From: a virus
Reading direction: 5' to 3' (one strand)
Length of the DNA: 64,000 nucleotides
Virus record (IMG/VR): IMGVR_UViG_3300007644_000002
Location: 1-64,000 of that record
Shown here: positions 21,867 through 29,507 of the stretch, one piece after another
Layout of the letters: the number at the start of each line of letters is the position of its first letter
How positions within the stretch are numbered: the first letter of the stretch is position 1
Notes under the pieces: generated by a model
Database searches by the model: none
The model's input: the letters and a program-made list of their open reading frames with translations, nothing else
What the model was told of the DNA's origin: nothing
Translations under genes and position numbers: made by a program

Positions 21867-22274
21867 TTAACGAGATTTTTCTCTTCCACCTTTATACACC
21901 TTATTTTTTATTACGCTGATCTGTTCATCAGTCAATAATGATAGAGCCTGCCTGGCCTTTTCATTACTGTATCCATAATATTCTTTTATTAATTGAATGG
22001 CATCAGTCTGACTTGCTTTATTCCACTTAGAAAATCTCTTTCTTTTCCTAACAATATTTATAAGAAAGTCATTCTGAAGTCGCACACTAATATGATGTAA
22101 TCTGTTCATTTCGTTGGCAAGAATTACGGTATCTGAGAAGTAGGATAGAGACCTATTAATCAGATAACTGTTATAATATGTATCATTATCCGCGTCTCCG
22201 ACCAACAAATTCTTCTTGGTGTCATTAATGCTTTTTACGAAGTCAAAGGGACTTAATTTTTTAGATTCGGTCAT
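21867..22274 (-). CDS. 62: gp62 clamp-loader small subunit
   Basis: A 135-residue helical protein in the gp62 position between 44 and regA. SPFDFVKSINDTKKNLL and ANEMNRLHHISVRLQNDFLINIVRKRKRFSKWNK resemble the short gp62 of marine T4-like phages; T4's own is longer (187). It should pair with gp44 to load gp45. It overlaps the end of the sulfotransferase gene by 14 bases. Identity rests on position, size and the helical signature more than on strong identity to T4. Confidence 0.75.
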   Translation of the reverse strand: MTESKKLSPFDFVKSINDTKKNLLVGDADNDTYYNSYLINRSLSYFSDTVILANEMNRLHHISVRLQNDFLINIVRKRKRFSKWNKASQTDAIQLIKEYYGYSNEKARQALSLLTDEQISVIKNKVYKGGREKSR

Positions 22275-22917
22275 CTATCTTACACCATCCTCTTCTAAAG
22301 TCTTTTTCATATAACGTATTAATTCTAGCAATCTGGTCTGCAGTCATGATACCATCGTATACTTTCATAGTACTAGCGTTGTCATGAATGTTTAGTCTAT
22401 CCGCAGACAACCCCAGAGCAGAGGACTCATTTATCAGCACTAGTAATCTATTTAGTTCACTGATATCTACGACAATATCGTAGTCTTCCGGAACGCCCAT
22501 GTACCATGACTGAGTATAGAAGTGATTATTTTTAACAGAACCATCTTCCATAGATATAATAACTTTTTCAATGTCACTATCCAATGAAGGAAGTTCATTA
22601 CCACGGCCGCTGCGAATGTGGCGGGCCTGGTTCGCTACGATGTACTCACACGCAGATTTGAATCTATCAATTGGATCTCTTCGAACCGCAAGTCTAAAAC
22701 TATCCTTACGGAAGGGAATATCGAATTGGTCTCCTTCTTTGCGGACTTTATCTAGTCTACCCGCACGACCAATATACTCATCGTGACCTCTATGAATTCT
22801 ATACAATTCTTTTAGGGTAGACATACCGTTCTTGGGGCAAAGTCTCACATCAACATTATTAGGAAAATATAATACGTTATCGGCGGGAGACATTTCATAT
22901 AGTGAAGTATTTTGCAT
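22261..22917 (-). CDS. PAPS-dependent sulfotransferase-like protein
   Basis: A 218-residue protein with the two PAPS-binding blocks of the Sulfotransfer_2 family: the 5'-phosphosulfate loop CPKNGMSTLKEL (27-38) and the 3'-phosphate block VRRDPIDRFKSAC (78-90). FYTQSWYMG (about 133-141) matches the conserved Q-S-Y segment. Such enzymes sulfate a sugar hydroxyl, or less often a protein or small molecule. The gene is inserted between 44 and 62 with one- and 14-base overlaps, so it would be made in step with the clamp loader. Acceptor unknown; the nearby glycosyltransferase products are candidates. Confidence 0.72.
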   Translation of the reverse strand: MQNTSLYEMSPADNVLYFPNNVDVRLCPKNGMSTLKELYRIHRGHDEYIGRAGRLDKVRKEGDQFDIPFRKDSFRLAVRRDPIDRFKSACEYIVANQARHIRSGRGNELPSLDSDIEKVIISMEDGSVKNNHFYTQSWYMGVPEDYDIVVDISELNRLLVLINESSALGLSADRLNIHDNASTMKVYDGIMTADQIARINTLYEKDFRRGWCKIDDRI

Positions 22918-23861
22918 TATGCTTTTATTTCCACGTTTGCCATGACCTCAGTGAGGCAGGCGACTAGGTTAAGTTCGTGATCTTGAACAAACGCATTCTT
23001 ATATTGATAATCACCAAGTATCAGCACTAATTGTGGAATACTATTGGGCACAACATAATCATACATTTTATCGTATATGCCGCGAAAGATTGCGGCGGGC
23101 TCTATATCTATATTATTTACGACCCAAGAACGCATACTCTTAAAGTTTTTATCTCGAATAGCCTTGAATAACGCAGTATATGGGTCAGAGACTTGCTTAG
23201 CTGCTGTTAGCGGGATGTTCAGAGTGCCAGAGATAGAACCACGCTGCATCTCATTGATGACCCTGCGCCAGTCAGGAGCGTGCCGCATGATGAGGTTTGC
23301 GATCACGTTATTATCAAACTGAACGTTCTCTTCTTTGAGAATATGTTGGGCGCGAGACATGAATTGCCCACACAACTGAACCATAACTGTTTTGTTAAAA
23401 TTGAACTGGTATTTGGAACATCTAGAGTGAAGAGGTTCGATAATACGGTTCTCGAAGTTACAAGTCATAATAAAACGACAGTTCTTAGAAAACTCTTCGA
23501 TGAACCCACGGAGAGCAGGTTGGGTCGATTGGGGATTGAGGTAGTCCGCCTCATCTAGGATGACAACTTTGTAACCACCCTGTAAGGATACCGAGGAAGC
23601 AAACTGTTTAATCTTACCACGTAGGGTATCAATGTTACCTTCTTCCGACCCGTTCACAATGATGTAATCTACGTCCAGTTCTTCACAGATAGCACGTGCG
23701 ACAGTAGTCTTACCAGTACCAGCGGTACCAGTGAACATCATATTAGGAATCTCGCCACCATCGACGATTTTCTGGAAGGTGGTCTTCAGTTCTGTAGGAA
23801 GGATTGTTTCTGAAACTTTTGATGGGCGATACTTCTCAACCCAAAGGAATTCTTTGCTCAT
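22917..23861 (-). CDS. 44: gp44 clamp-loader large subunit (AAA+)
   Basis: A 314-residue AAA+ ATPase, close to T4 gp44 (319). It opens WVEKYRPSKVSE, then Walker A GTAGTGKTT (45-53), Walker B VVILDEADYLN, sensor 1 FIMTCNFENRI and the SRC Arg-finger segment HSRCSKYQF. With gp62 it opens the gp45 ring on primed DNA. It starts 44 bases after a near-consensus promoter at 23905-23933. Confidence 0.94.
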   Translation of the reverse strand: MSKEFLWVEKYRPSKVSETILPTELKTTFQKIVDGGEIPNMMFTGTAGTGKTTVARAICEELDVDYIIVNGSEEGNIDTLRGKIKQFASSVSLQGGYKVVILDEADYLNPQSTQPALRGFIEEFSKNCRFIMTCNFENRIIEPLHSRCSKYQFNFNKTVMVQLCGQFMSRAQHILKEENVQFDNNVIANLIMRHAPDWRRVINEMQRGSISGTLNIPLTAAKQVSDPYTALFKAIRDKNFKSMRSWVVNNIDIEPAAIFRGIYDKMYDYVVPNSIPQLVLILGDYQYKNAFVQDHELNLVACLTEVMANVEIKA

Positions 23862-23904
23862 GTGTTACTCCATAATAAAATAAATGTATCTTTCAACGAG
23901 AGCT

Positions 23905-23933
23905 ATTATACTACAATAACTCTCTCATGTAAA
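23905..23933 (-). promoter_or_regulatory. Sigma-70-like promoter of the 44-62-regA operon
   Basis: Minus strand: TTTACA (23928-23933), 17 bases, TATAAT (23905-23910); one mismatch in the -35. It lies in the 78-base gap between metK and gene 44. Confidence 0.8.
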
Positions 23934-23939
23934 TAGGTA

Positions 23940-25028
23940 TTAATCAAATAAGTTAAATAAATCTAAAGATTCCCACGGCCAGTAGGTGTAACCAAAATGT
24001 CCCCACCTCGCGGTCTCTTTTAAGTTTATGGAAAAGAGATCGAAACGGTCAATGATTCCTTTGGGTGTCAGGTCAACAGTATCCAGAACCAATTTTACGA
24101 GGTCTTCGCGCACTTGTCCGTCCGCATAGATGTATAAACTAGTGGGTTCTTTCACACCAATAGCATAACTCAACTGAACGGTACAGTTACTCACACCAAA
24201 AGAATGAACAATATTCTTTGCGATGTAACGTGCCATATATGCGCCAGAACGGTCAACCTTGGTACAGTCTTTACCACTAAACGCACCACCACCATGTGGA
24301 CAGTACCCACCATAGGTGTCTACAATAATCTTTCGACCAGTAACACCAGCATCACCATCAGGGCCGCCAATGATAAACTGACCTGTGGGATTAATAAGAT
24401 ATTCAGTTTGGTTATCGACCCAATCACCGAGACATTTTTTGATAAGTTCTTTTATATTAGTTCGTACAATCTCTATATCTTGCTTTGCGGTATGTTGCGC
24501 ACTACAAACGACTTTAGACACTCGAAGAGGTTTACCTGTTTCAGCATAATCGACAGAGACCTGAGACTTGATGTCGGGGCCATACTTTGAATACGCACTA
24601 ACACTTTCTATTATCTTTTTACTGAGACTAATTGCGAGAGGCATATAGGTATCGGTCTCTGTACACGCATAACCAAACATTAGTCCTTGGTCACCCGCAC
24701 CGAAGTCATCAGTACCTAGAGCGATGTCAGCAGATTGACCGTGTAGTTCATTGTAAACCTTTAAGTTTCTCCAATGGAAACCATCTTGTTCGTAACCAAT
24801 TTCATACACAACGTCTCGAACAATCTGTTCAATACGTTTCTTGTCAAACTTATCGCTCTTATATTCTCCAGCAAGGACTACCATGTTAGTAGTTACAAGG
24901 GTTTCGACCGCAGCGCGATGGGAGGGGTTTTTATCTATCAGGTAGGTTGCTACAGCATCAGATATGATGTCAGCAATTTTATCGGGGTGGCCACTACTAA
25001 CGCTTTCACTAGTAAAAGTGTAACTCAT
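23940..25028 (-). CDS. metK: S-adenosylmethionine synthetase (MetK)
   Basis: A 362-residue SAM synthetase, near the length of E. coli MetK (384). It has SGHPDKIADIISDA (12-25), GAGDQGLMFGYA with its ATP/metal residues, NPTGQFIIGGPDGDAGVTGRK and GGGAFSGKDCTKVDRSGAYM, all intact. It makes SAM from methionine and ATP. It starts 24 bases after the 3' end of tRNA-Thr on the same strand. Several SAM-using genes are near: the C5 methyltransferase and CmoA-like pair and the methyltransferase at 25331-25978. A phage-borne full-length MetK suggests a heavy SAM demand during infection. Confidence 0.93.
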   Translation of the reverse strand: MSYTFTSESVSSGHPDKIADIISDAVATYLIDKNPSHRAAVETLVTTNMVVLAGEYKSDKFDKKRIEQIVRDVVYEIGYEQDGFHWRNLKVYNELHGQSADIALGTDDFGAGDQGLMFGYACTETDTYMPLAISLSKKIIESVSAYSKYGPDIKSQVSVDYAETGKPLRVSKVVCSAQHTAKQDIEIVRTNIKELIKKCLGDWVDNQTEYLINPTGQFIIGGPDGDAGVTGRKIIVDTYGGYCPHGGGAFSGKDCTKVDRSGAYMARYIAKNIVHSFGVSNCTVQLSYAIGVKEPTSLYIYADGQVREDLVKLVLDTVDLTPKGIIDRFDLFSINLKETARWGHFGYTYWPWESLDLFNLFD

Positions 25029-25052
25029 AATAAATTCTCATAATATATAAAA

Positions 25053-25128
25053 TGGAGCCGCCTATCCGATTCGAACGGATCACCTGCTGATTACAAGTCA
25101 GCTGCTCTACCAAATGAGCTAAGGCGGC
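25053..25128 (-). tRNA. tRNA-Thr (UGU)
   Basis: A 76-nt tRNA: acceptor GCCGCCT/AGGCGGC, discriminator T, encoded CCA. The anticodon stem GCTGA/TCAGC encloses CTTGTAA, giving anticodon TGT. The T loop is GTTCGAATC. It is isolated from the other three tRNAs and lies directly upstream of metK. Thr(UGU) is a known cmo5U34 substrate in bacteria. Confidence 0.95.
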
Positions 25129-25155
25129 ATTTACTTTCTAACTATTAGTATATAG

Positions 25156-25338
25156 TCAGAGTTTAACTATCAATGTTACCAGTATAGCAAGTAGTAACAT
25201 ATTAGTCGTAAAGATTTCTATCGCTAGTATTGTGTGATACCAAACCCAACGAGTCTTGTAAGCATTCTCGACGGTAATATCGTCGGGGTCTGCATCGGTC
25301 ATTGGTGTTGAGGTTATTCCTCTTAAAAATTTAAACAT
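25156..25338 (-). CDS. Small tail-anchored membrane protein
   Basis: A 60-residue protein: a short soluble part (MFKFLRGITSTPMTDADPDD) followed by a long hydrophobic C-terminal half (WYHTILAIEIFTTNMLLLAI) that ends in VTLIVKL. No family recognised. It overlaps the methyltransferase gene upstream by eight bases and precedes tRNA-Thr by 28 bases. Confidence 0.5.
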   Translation of the reverse strand: MFKFLRGITSTPMTDADPDDITVENAYKTRWVWYHTILAIEIFTTNMLLLAILVTLIVKL

Positions 25339-25978
25339 CGTTACGCCGTATGAGAGTTACTTTAGCATTATGGTTTTCCGTTTTAGCAGGCCCTTTACTA
25401 GGAAAGTACCTACAGTAGTTTACAATAGAATATAGACCGTCGTGTTCAGCATTAAACTTTCTAAACGTACTAGCGACAGAATCAGTTTCAGTGTCGTCTA
25501 GGACTATAAAAGGTACTTTAAGTTGATGACATAAATTAAGGTCGTTCATAGCACATTCTTTACTATGACCACCATCAACAAATACCACGTCTAGACCTTT
25601 AGGAAAGTTGTCTACAGTCATTGTCAATGAATCTATTTTAGTGAATTCAAATCTATCACCAAATAGTTCTTTAGTTAACACGGCATTAGGTTCGGTGTAA
25701 TCATGAAACCCTATGTCGTAAGAATGTACTTTAAGATTAGGAAACAAAGTGAGTAGCAAATTACTACTATGTCCTGCGTTAAATCCTATCTCAGCAATAC
25801 TCTTAAAGTTAGTTAACTTCTGAACACCATACCAGAACTGAAATAATCTGGTTTGAGGTTTCATATAGCCTTCAGTTATCTTTCGTGTTTCTAGATAGGG
25901 GAAAGATATTGCCTCTAACTCGTCATATGTGTATTTAGTACGATCTTTTAAATAATCAGTCATTTCTTCTTTTTTCAC
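25331..25978 (-). CDS. Class I SAM-dependent methyltransferase (Methyltransf_24-like)
   Basis: A 215-residue methyltransferase fold. Motif I is IAEIGFNAGHSS (61-72), the acidic strand LKVHSYDIG follows, and LDVVFVDGGHSKECAMNDL (128-146) is the DGxHxY-like signature of the Methyltransf_24 group, which includes O-methyltransferases that act on sugars or lipids. It lies two genes upstream of metK. Substrate unknown; a sugar hydroxyl is likely for this group and would fit the other carbohydrate genes. Confidence 0.68.
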   Translation of the reverse strand: MKKEEMTDYLKDRTKYTYDELEAISFPYLETRKITEGYMKPQTRLFQFWYGVQKLTNFKSIAEIGFNAGHSSNLLLTLFPNLKVHSYDIGFHDYTEPNAVLTKELFGDRFEFTKIDSLTMTVDNFPKGLDVVFVDGGHSKECAMNDLNLCHQLKVPFIVLDDTETDSVASTFRKFNAEHDGLYSIVNYCRYFPSKGPAKTENHNAKVTLIRRNDV

Positions 25979-26183
25979 TATAATGACGCACTATGTATAT
26001 TCGAGTAAATGCGACAACAGAAAACCAACAAGTAATTATGTTAGAAATCCAGAACGGACTGGTTATCTCCCACTCACCTACAATCAACCACAAAAAGAAA
26101 ATGTTGAGGGGGTAATTTATCATCGCCCCCGTCAACACATGTATCGCAGCTTCTTTAGCTATATAGGGATTTAGTTTAAACAA
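25956..26183 (-). CDS. Two-helix membrane protein (DUF7220-like)
   Basis: A 75-residue protein with two membrane helices (MINYPLNIFFLWLIVGEW and FWISNIITCWFSVVAF) and the basic ending RIYIVRHYSEKRR. The layout, with the helix-loop-helix and R-Y-x-x-R-x-Y-ending, resembles a short phage membrane family (DUF7220), but the match is by eye. It overlaps both neighbours (peroxiredoxin by 13 bases, methyltransferase by 23). Confidence 0.5.
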   Translation of the reverse strand: MFKLNPYIAKEAAIHVLTGAMINYPLNIFFLWLIVGEWEITSPFWISNIITCWFSVVAFTRIYIVRHYSEKRRND

Positions 26184-26707
26184 CTATTTCTCAAAACATC
26201 TACTAGATTCTCGGGAGAAGAAACACTGTACGGGTCAAGTGGACAGTCATCCATACAACCATCTTCAGGTAAGAAATTCGTGACAACCATGTCATTAACT
26301 ACCATAGAATATCTCCAAGAACGTTCACCAAATCCTAGATTACGTTTAGATACAGACATTCCAAGACTGAGAGCAAAGTCACCATTACCATCTGGTAACA
26401 TCTTAACATTCTTGATACCTAACTTTTCTGCCCACTGAAACATACTGAAGGCATCATTGACAGATGTACAATATATTTCATCAATACCTAAGTCCATAAA
26501 CTCTTGGTACATATGTTCGTAAGAAGGTAACTGTTCGTTAGAACACGTAGGAGTAAATGCGCCTGGCAGTCCGAAGATTACTACACGTTTACCACCGATC
26601 AGTTCAGATAGATTTTTGCGCACCCAAACAAATGGGTTGTCTCCACCTATAGAGTCATCACGTTCTCTGAGATGAAATGTCACGTCAGTTAAAAACGGGT
26701 CAAACAT
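26171..26707 (-). CDS. Peroxiredoxin (Prx5/AhpC-TSA family)
   Basis: A 178-residue peroxiredoxin with the Prx5-type active site GLPGAFTPTCS (46-56) and peroxidatic Cys55, followed by the conserved DAFSMFQWA helix and LPDGNGDFALSLGM. The Arg needed for peroxide activation is likely in ERSWRYSMVV. It reduces H2O2 or organic peroxides with host thioredoxin or glutaredoxin. A phage peroxiredoxin would protect against host oxidative stress during lysis or light exposure. A 110-base leader with alternative hairpins precedes it (26726-26802). Confidence 0.87.
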   Translation of the reverse strand: MFDPFLTDVTFHLRERDDSIGGDNPFVWVRKNLSELIGGKRVVIFGLPGAFTPTCSNEQLPSYEHMYQEFMDLGIDEIYCTSVNDAFSMFQWAEKLGIKNVKMLPDGNGDFALSLGMSVSKRNLGFGERSWRYSMVVNDMVVTNFLPEDGCMDDCPLDPYSVSSPENLVDVLRNSCLN

Positions 26708-26725
26708 ATTTTACTCCAATAAAAG

Positions 26726-26802
26726 TGATGGTGTGGGGTGATCATAATAAACATATATTCAATCAAATCAATGGGGGCAAAGAAATATTGCCCACACCAT
26801 CA
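26726..26802 (-). repeat. Inverted repeat with an alternative inner hairpin in the peroxiredoxin leader
   Basis: Two perfect 12-base arms, TGATGGTGTGGG (minus strand, from 26802) and CCCACACCATCA (to 26726), flank a 53-base interval. An inner hairpin GGGCAA/TTGCCC (26775-26793) uses the same GGG as the outer stem, so the two folds exclude each other. The outer stem is followed by CTTTTATT. This accounts for most of the gap 26708-26815; no gene is seen in it. Confidence 0.6.
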
Positions 26803-26815
26803 AAAGGGTTACAAA

Positions 26816-27046
26816 TTATTTCTTAGCAGGTTTACTGCTGGATTCTTCGATAGCGGCAGCTGCGGCTGCTTGAGCAATACGCTCATACAACGCGACTACT
26901 TGAACACCTTGGTCACGTAGTTGACCGATAGTGGTGAGTTCTTCACCTTTAAAGGCACCACGGGTTACGATGGTATCAATAACTGCGATACACGAACGTG
27001 CTACGCGGTTTGCTAAATCATTAAGTTGTGCTTGTTCTGGGGTCAT
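26816..27046 (-). CDS. Conserved small protein downstream of the sliding clamp
   Basis: A 76-residue helical protein (MTPEQAQLNDLANRVARSCI...). The middle RGAFKGEELTTIGQLRDQGVQVV resembles a short protein found beside gene 45 in T4-like cyanophages. The tail is Ala-rich and basic. It starts within the stop of gene 45. In T4 the neighbouring rpbA binds RNA polymerase, but there is no clear similarity. Function unknown. Confidence 0.5.
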   Translation of the reverse strand: MTPEQAQLNDLANRVARSCIAVIDTIVTRGAFKGEELTTIGQLRDQGVQVVALYERIAQAAAAAAIEESSSKPAKK

Positions 27047-27729
27047 TATTTTGCTCCTGTTGATGAATTTTCTACTGCAATAAAGTATTCGATTTCTGAT
27101 TGAAGAGACTTGAATTTAGAAATGAGACGATTGCTCACACCAACCTCGTAGTCTTCACCAATCAATTTAAGGTTATTCACACCAATAACATAATTAAACT
27201 CAGAACCTTCGGGGTACGTACCCTCTACGGTAATTGAGAATGAATTAGATGATTGGGATGTCTTGGACTTACCGTCGACGACGATCTCAATAGCACCATT
27301 ACTTGGTCGTATATTAATCTCTTCGTGACCTAGCGCTGAGGCGGCACGTTTGATTTTAGACAAAGTATCGTTAGTGAGAACGAACTTGACTTCAGCATCT
27401 GGCATCTGAATATCTTTCTTAGGTGCCGTCAGCATTTCTGGGTCGCAATAGAAATACTTGACTGAAGATAGTCCGCTTCCATCCCGTATAGAACAGTTCT
27501 TTTCATCGAACTCGATTCTTGGATTGTCTACAAGATTTAGTACTGACAAAAACTCAGACAAATCATAGATACCAAAGTCAGTCGGGAAAGACTCTTCTAT
27601 TACAGCAGTTACAACCAAGTTCTTCTTGATTGACATAGTTTTTAAAATGTTGCCTTTAGCGACAACGATGTTGGGGTTAATGTTTGCGAAGTTTCGCAAG
27701 ATGTCGATTGTTCTACTAGTTAATTCCAT
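27046..27729 (-). CDS. 45: gp45 sliding clamp
   Basis: A 227-residue DNA polymerase processivity clamp, the length of T4 gp45 (228). It starts MELTSRTIDILRNFANINPNI, and IYDLSEFLSVLNLVDNPRIEF corresponds to the interdomain/PIP pocket region. It forms a trimeric ring that tethers gp43 and, in T4, also activates late transcription through gp55 and gp33. That is relevant here because late promoters are abundant. It begins 29 bases after a consensus promoter. Confidence 0.92.
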   Translation of the reverse strand: MELTSRTIDILRNFANINPNIVVAKGNILKTMSIKKNLVVTAVIEESFPTDFGIYDLSEFLSVLNLVDNPRIEFDEKNCSIRDGSGLSSVKYFYCDPEMLTAPKKDIQMPDAEVKFVLTNDTLSKIKRAASALGHEEINIRPSNGAIEIVVDGKSKTSQSSNSFSITVEGTYPEGSEFNYVIGVNNLKLIGEDYEVGVSNRLISKFKSLQSEIEYFIAVENSSTGAK

Positions 27730-27757
27730 TGAATGTTTCCTCGTTCAAGATGTAGCC

Positions 27758-27786
27758 ATTATATATTAAATGGGGGTGAGTGTCAA
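27758..27786 (-). promoter_or_regulatory. Sigma-70 consensus promoter of gene 45
   Basis: Minus strand: TTGACA (27781-27786), 17 bases, TATAAT (27758-27763). Perfect match. The -35 overlaps the stop of gene 46. Confidence 0.85.
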
Positions 27787-29507
27787 GTAATTTCTTTCAT
27801 TTTACTGAAGTTTTTGTCTTTATAGAATGTCAACTTACGTTCGAAGTGAGCATCCTCAAGTTCAGCCTTGTGTGATATAACGAACACGTTAGTGTCCTCT
27901 TTCAGGGTTTCGATAATCTTCATTAGGTTATCTACACCCTCACCGTCAAGTGACGAGTCAAACGTCTCATCTAGTACCAACAAGTTAGTCGACACCGAGT
28001 TCTTCATCTTAGCAATGGTACGCCAAGTGAATAACAGAGATAAATCGATGCGCTGTTTCTCGCCCTCAGAGAATGAGTCGTAAGAAAACGCATCACGATA
28101 ACGTGACCGAATAGTCTCGTTAAAACTTTCATCCAGTTCAAAGTGAACGAAGAAGTCCAATATTTGGAGGTACTGGTTCGTTAACTGATTGATTACTGGA
28201 ATATATTGCTTAATAATTTTAGTCTTGATACCAGTATCACGCAGTAGTTCACTCGCAATTCTATTGTAAGCAGACTTCTCGCTCAACACATACTTGGTAT
28301 CGGTAAGAGAATGACTCTCTCCTTCGAGGGTTTCTAGGTCTCTGTTGGCCTGACTCTGGTCACCATCACTATCTACCATACCATCCATATCAACACGGAT
28401 ACGGTCGATATCACGGTGAAGTCTTTCAATAGTCTGCTGATTGTGATGAAGTTTATTCTGGTCATTCATACACAACTGTAACTGTTCTTCTAGAGAATCA
28501 ATTTCCGACTGATATTCAGTCAGTTTTTCTTTCGCCTTATCCATAGCATGTTTTAGTTCTTTCGCCTTGGATGTAGCAGCGTCCTTCTTAGATGTGCGCA
28601 AGTCTTCCGCAATATCTTGGTCACATGTAGGACAGTGTTCGTTCTCATCAAAGAACTTAGCATCCTTAACTACAGTCTTTACTTGGGCATTAAACTGAGC
28701 ATAGTACTGGTCTAGTTGCTGTTTATTTCCACGTATAGACGCTAATTGTGTAGTAACAGTCGGCAGTAAAGCGTTTACAGTTTTAGATAGTACCGAATTG
28801 TTATCATTAATAATTCGAATCTCGTCCTGTAACTCAATAATATGAGACTCTTTCTCTTTACGATGCGCAGTGTTAATGGCTGTCAGATCACGGATATATT
28901 TTCTCTGAGCAGAAATCTTAGTCTTAACGACTTCTATCTGGTGAGAATTACCTTCAATCTCAGTTTTAAGGTGAGATATCTTTTCTTTTAGAATGGTGTT
29001 CATCTTAGAGAAGATGTTAATATCCAAAAGGTCTTCGATAACATCACGACGACTGGTAGAGTTAAGTTGCATAAATGGAACAAACGAAGACGAACCGAGA
29101 ACCACAATCTGGTGAAAACTCTTATGAGACATTTGTAAAACGTTCTTCTCAAGAATTTCCTGATATTCCCTAGCGTGTGAACTCTGGTTAATCATAACAT
29201 CATCCTTCCAGATTTCAAACTTGGCTGGTTTGATACCACGGACGACACGATACTCCATACCATTTACGGAGAACTGTACTTCAACAGAACAATCTTTATT
29301 ATTGATTGTGTTAATCAACTGATTCTTGGTAATTTTACGGTGGGGTTTACCGAACAACGCAAACGACAGTGCGTCCAGCATAGTAGATTTACCCGCACCA
29401 TTCTGACCAACAACTAGATTGGTAGACGCTTTTAATAAATCAATCTCATTAAAGTAGTTACCCGTCGAAAGAAAATTCTTCCATTTAAGTGTTTGAAACT
29501 TAATCAT
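27783..29507 (-). CDS. 46: gp46 recombination nuclease ATPase subunit (SbcC/Rad50-like)
   Basis: A 574-residue Rad50-like protein, near T4 gp46 (560). Walker A GQNGAGKST (34-42) lies near the N terminus. A long coiled coil (about 170-400) is interrupted by the zinc hook EHCPTCDQD. The C-terminal ABC signature SFSEGEKQRIDLSLLF and Walker B LLVLDETFDSSLDGEG close the ATPase. With gp47 it resects DNA ends for recombination-dependent replication and degrades host DNA. It overlaps gene 47 by four bases. Confidence 0.93.
   Translation of the reverse strand: MIKFQTLKWKNFLSTGNYFNEIDLLKASTNLVVGQNGAGKSTMLDALSFALFGKPHRKITKNQLINTINNKDCSVEVQFSVNGMEYRVVRGIKPAKFEIWKDDVMINQSSHAREYQEILEKNVLQMSHKSFHQIVVLGSSSFVPFMQLNSTSRRDVIEDLLDINIFSKMNTILKEKISHLKTEIEGNSHQIEVVKTKISAQRKYIRDLTAINTAHRKEKESHIIELQDEIRIINDNNSVLSKTVNALLPTVTTQLASIRGNKQQLDQYYAQFNAQVKTVVKDAKFFDENEHCPTCDQDIAEDLRTSKKDAATSKAKELKHAMDKAKEKLTEYQSEIDSLEEQLQLCMNDQNKLHHNQQTIERLHRDIDRIRVDMDGMVDSDGDQSQANRDLETLEGESHSLTDTKYVLSEKSAYNRIASELLRDTGIKTKIIKQYIPVINQLTNQYLQILDFFVHFELDESFNETIRSRYRDAFSYDSFSEGEKQRIDLSLLFTWRTIAKMKNSVSTNLLVLDETFDSSLDGEGVDNLMKIIETLKEDTNVFVISHKAELEDAHFERKLTFYKDKNFSKMKEIT

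Noticed and set aside
21851-21889. Longer regA frame starting from GTG at 21889
   Set aside because: T4 RegA begins at the equivalent of the internal ATG (MLEITL against MIEITL), and the extra 13 codons overlap the end of gene 62.
22055-22062. Exact TATAAATA on the minus strand inside gene 62
   Set aside because: It is inside coding sequence of an early operon, and the next start (regA) is about 200 bases away. Treated as chance.
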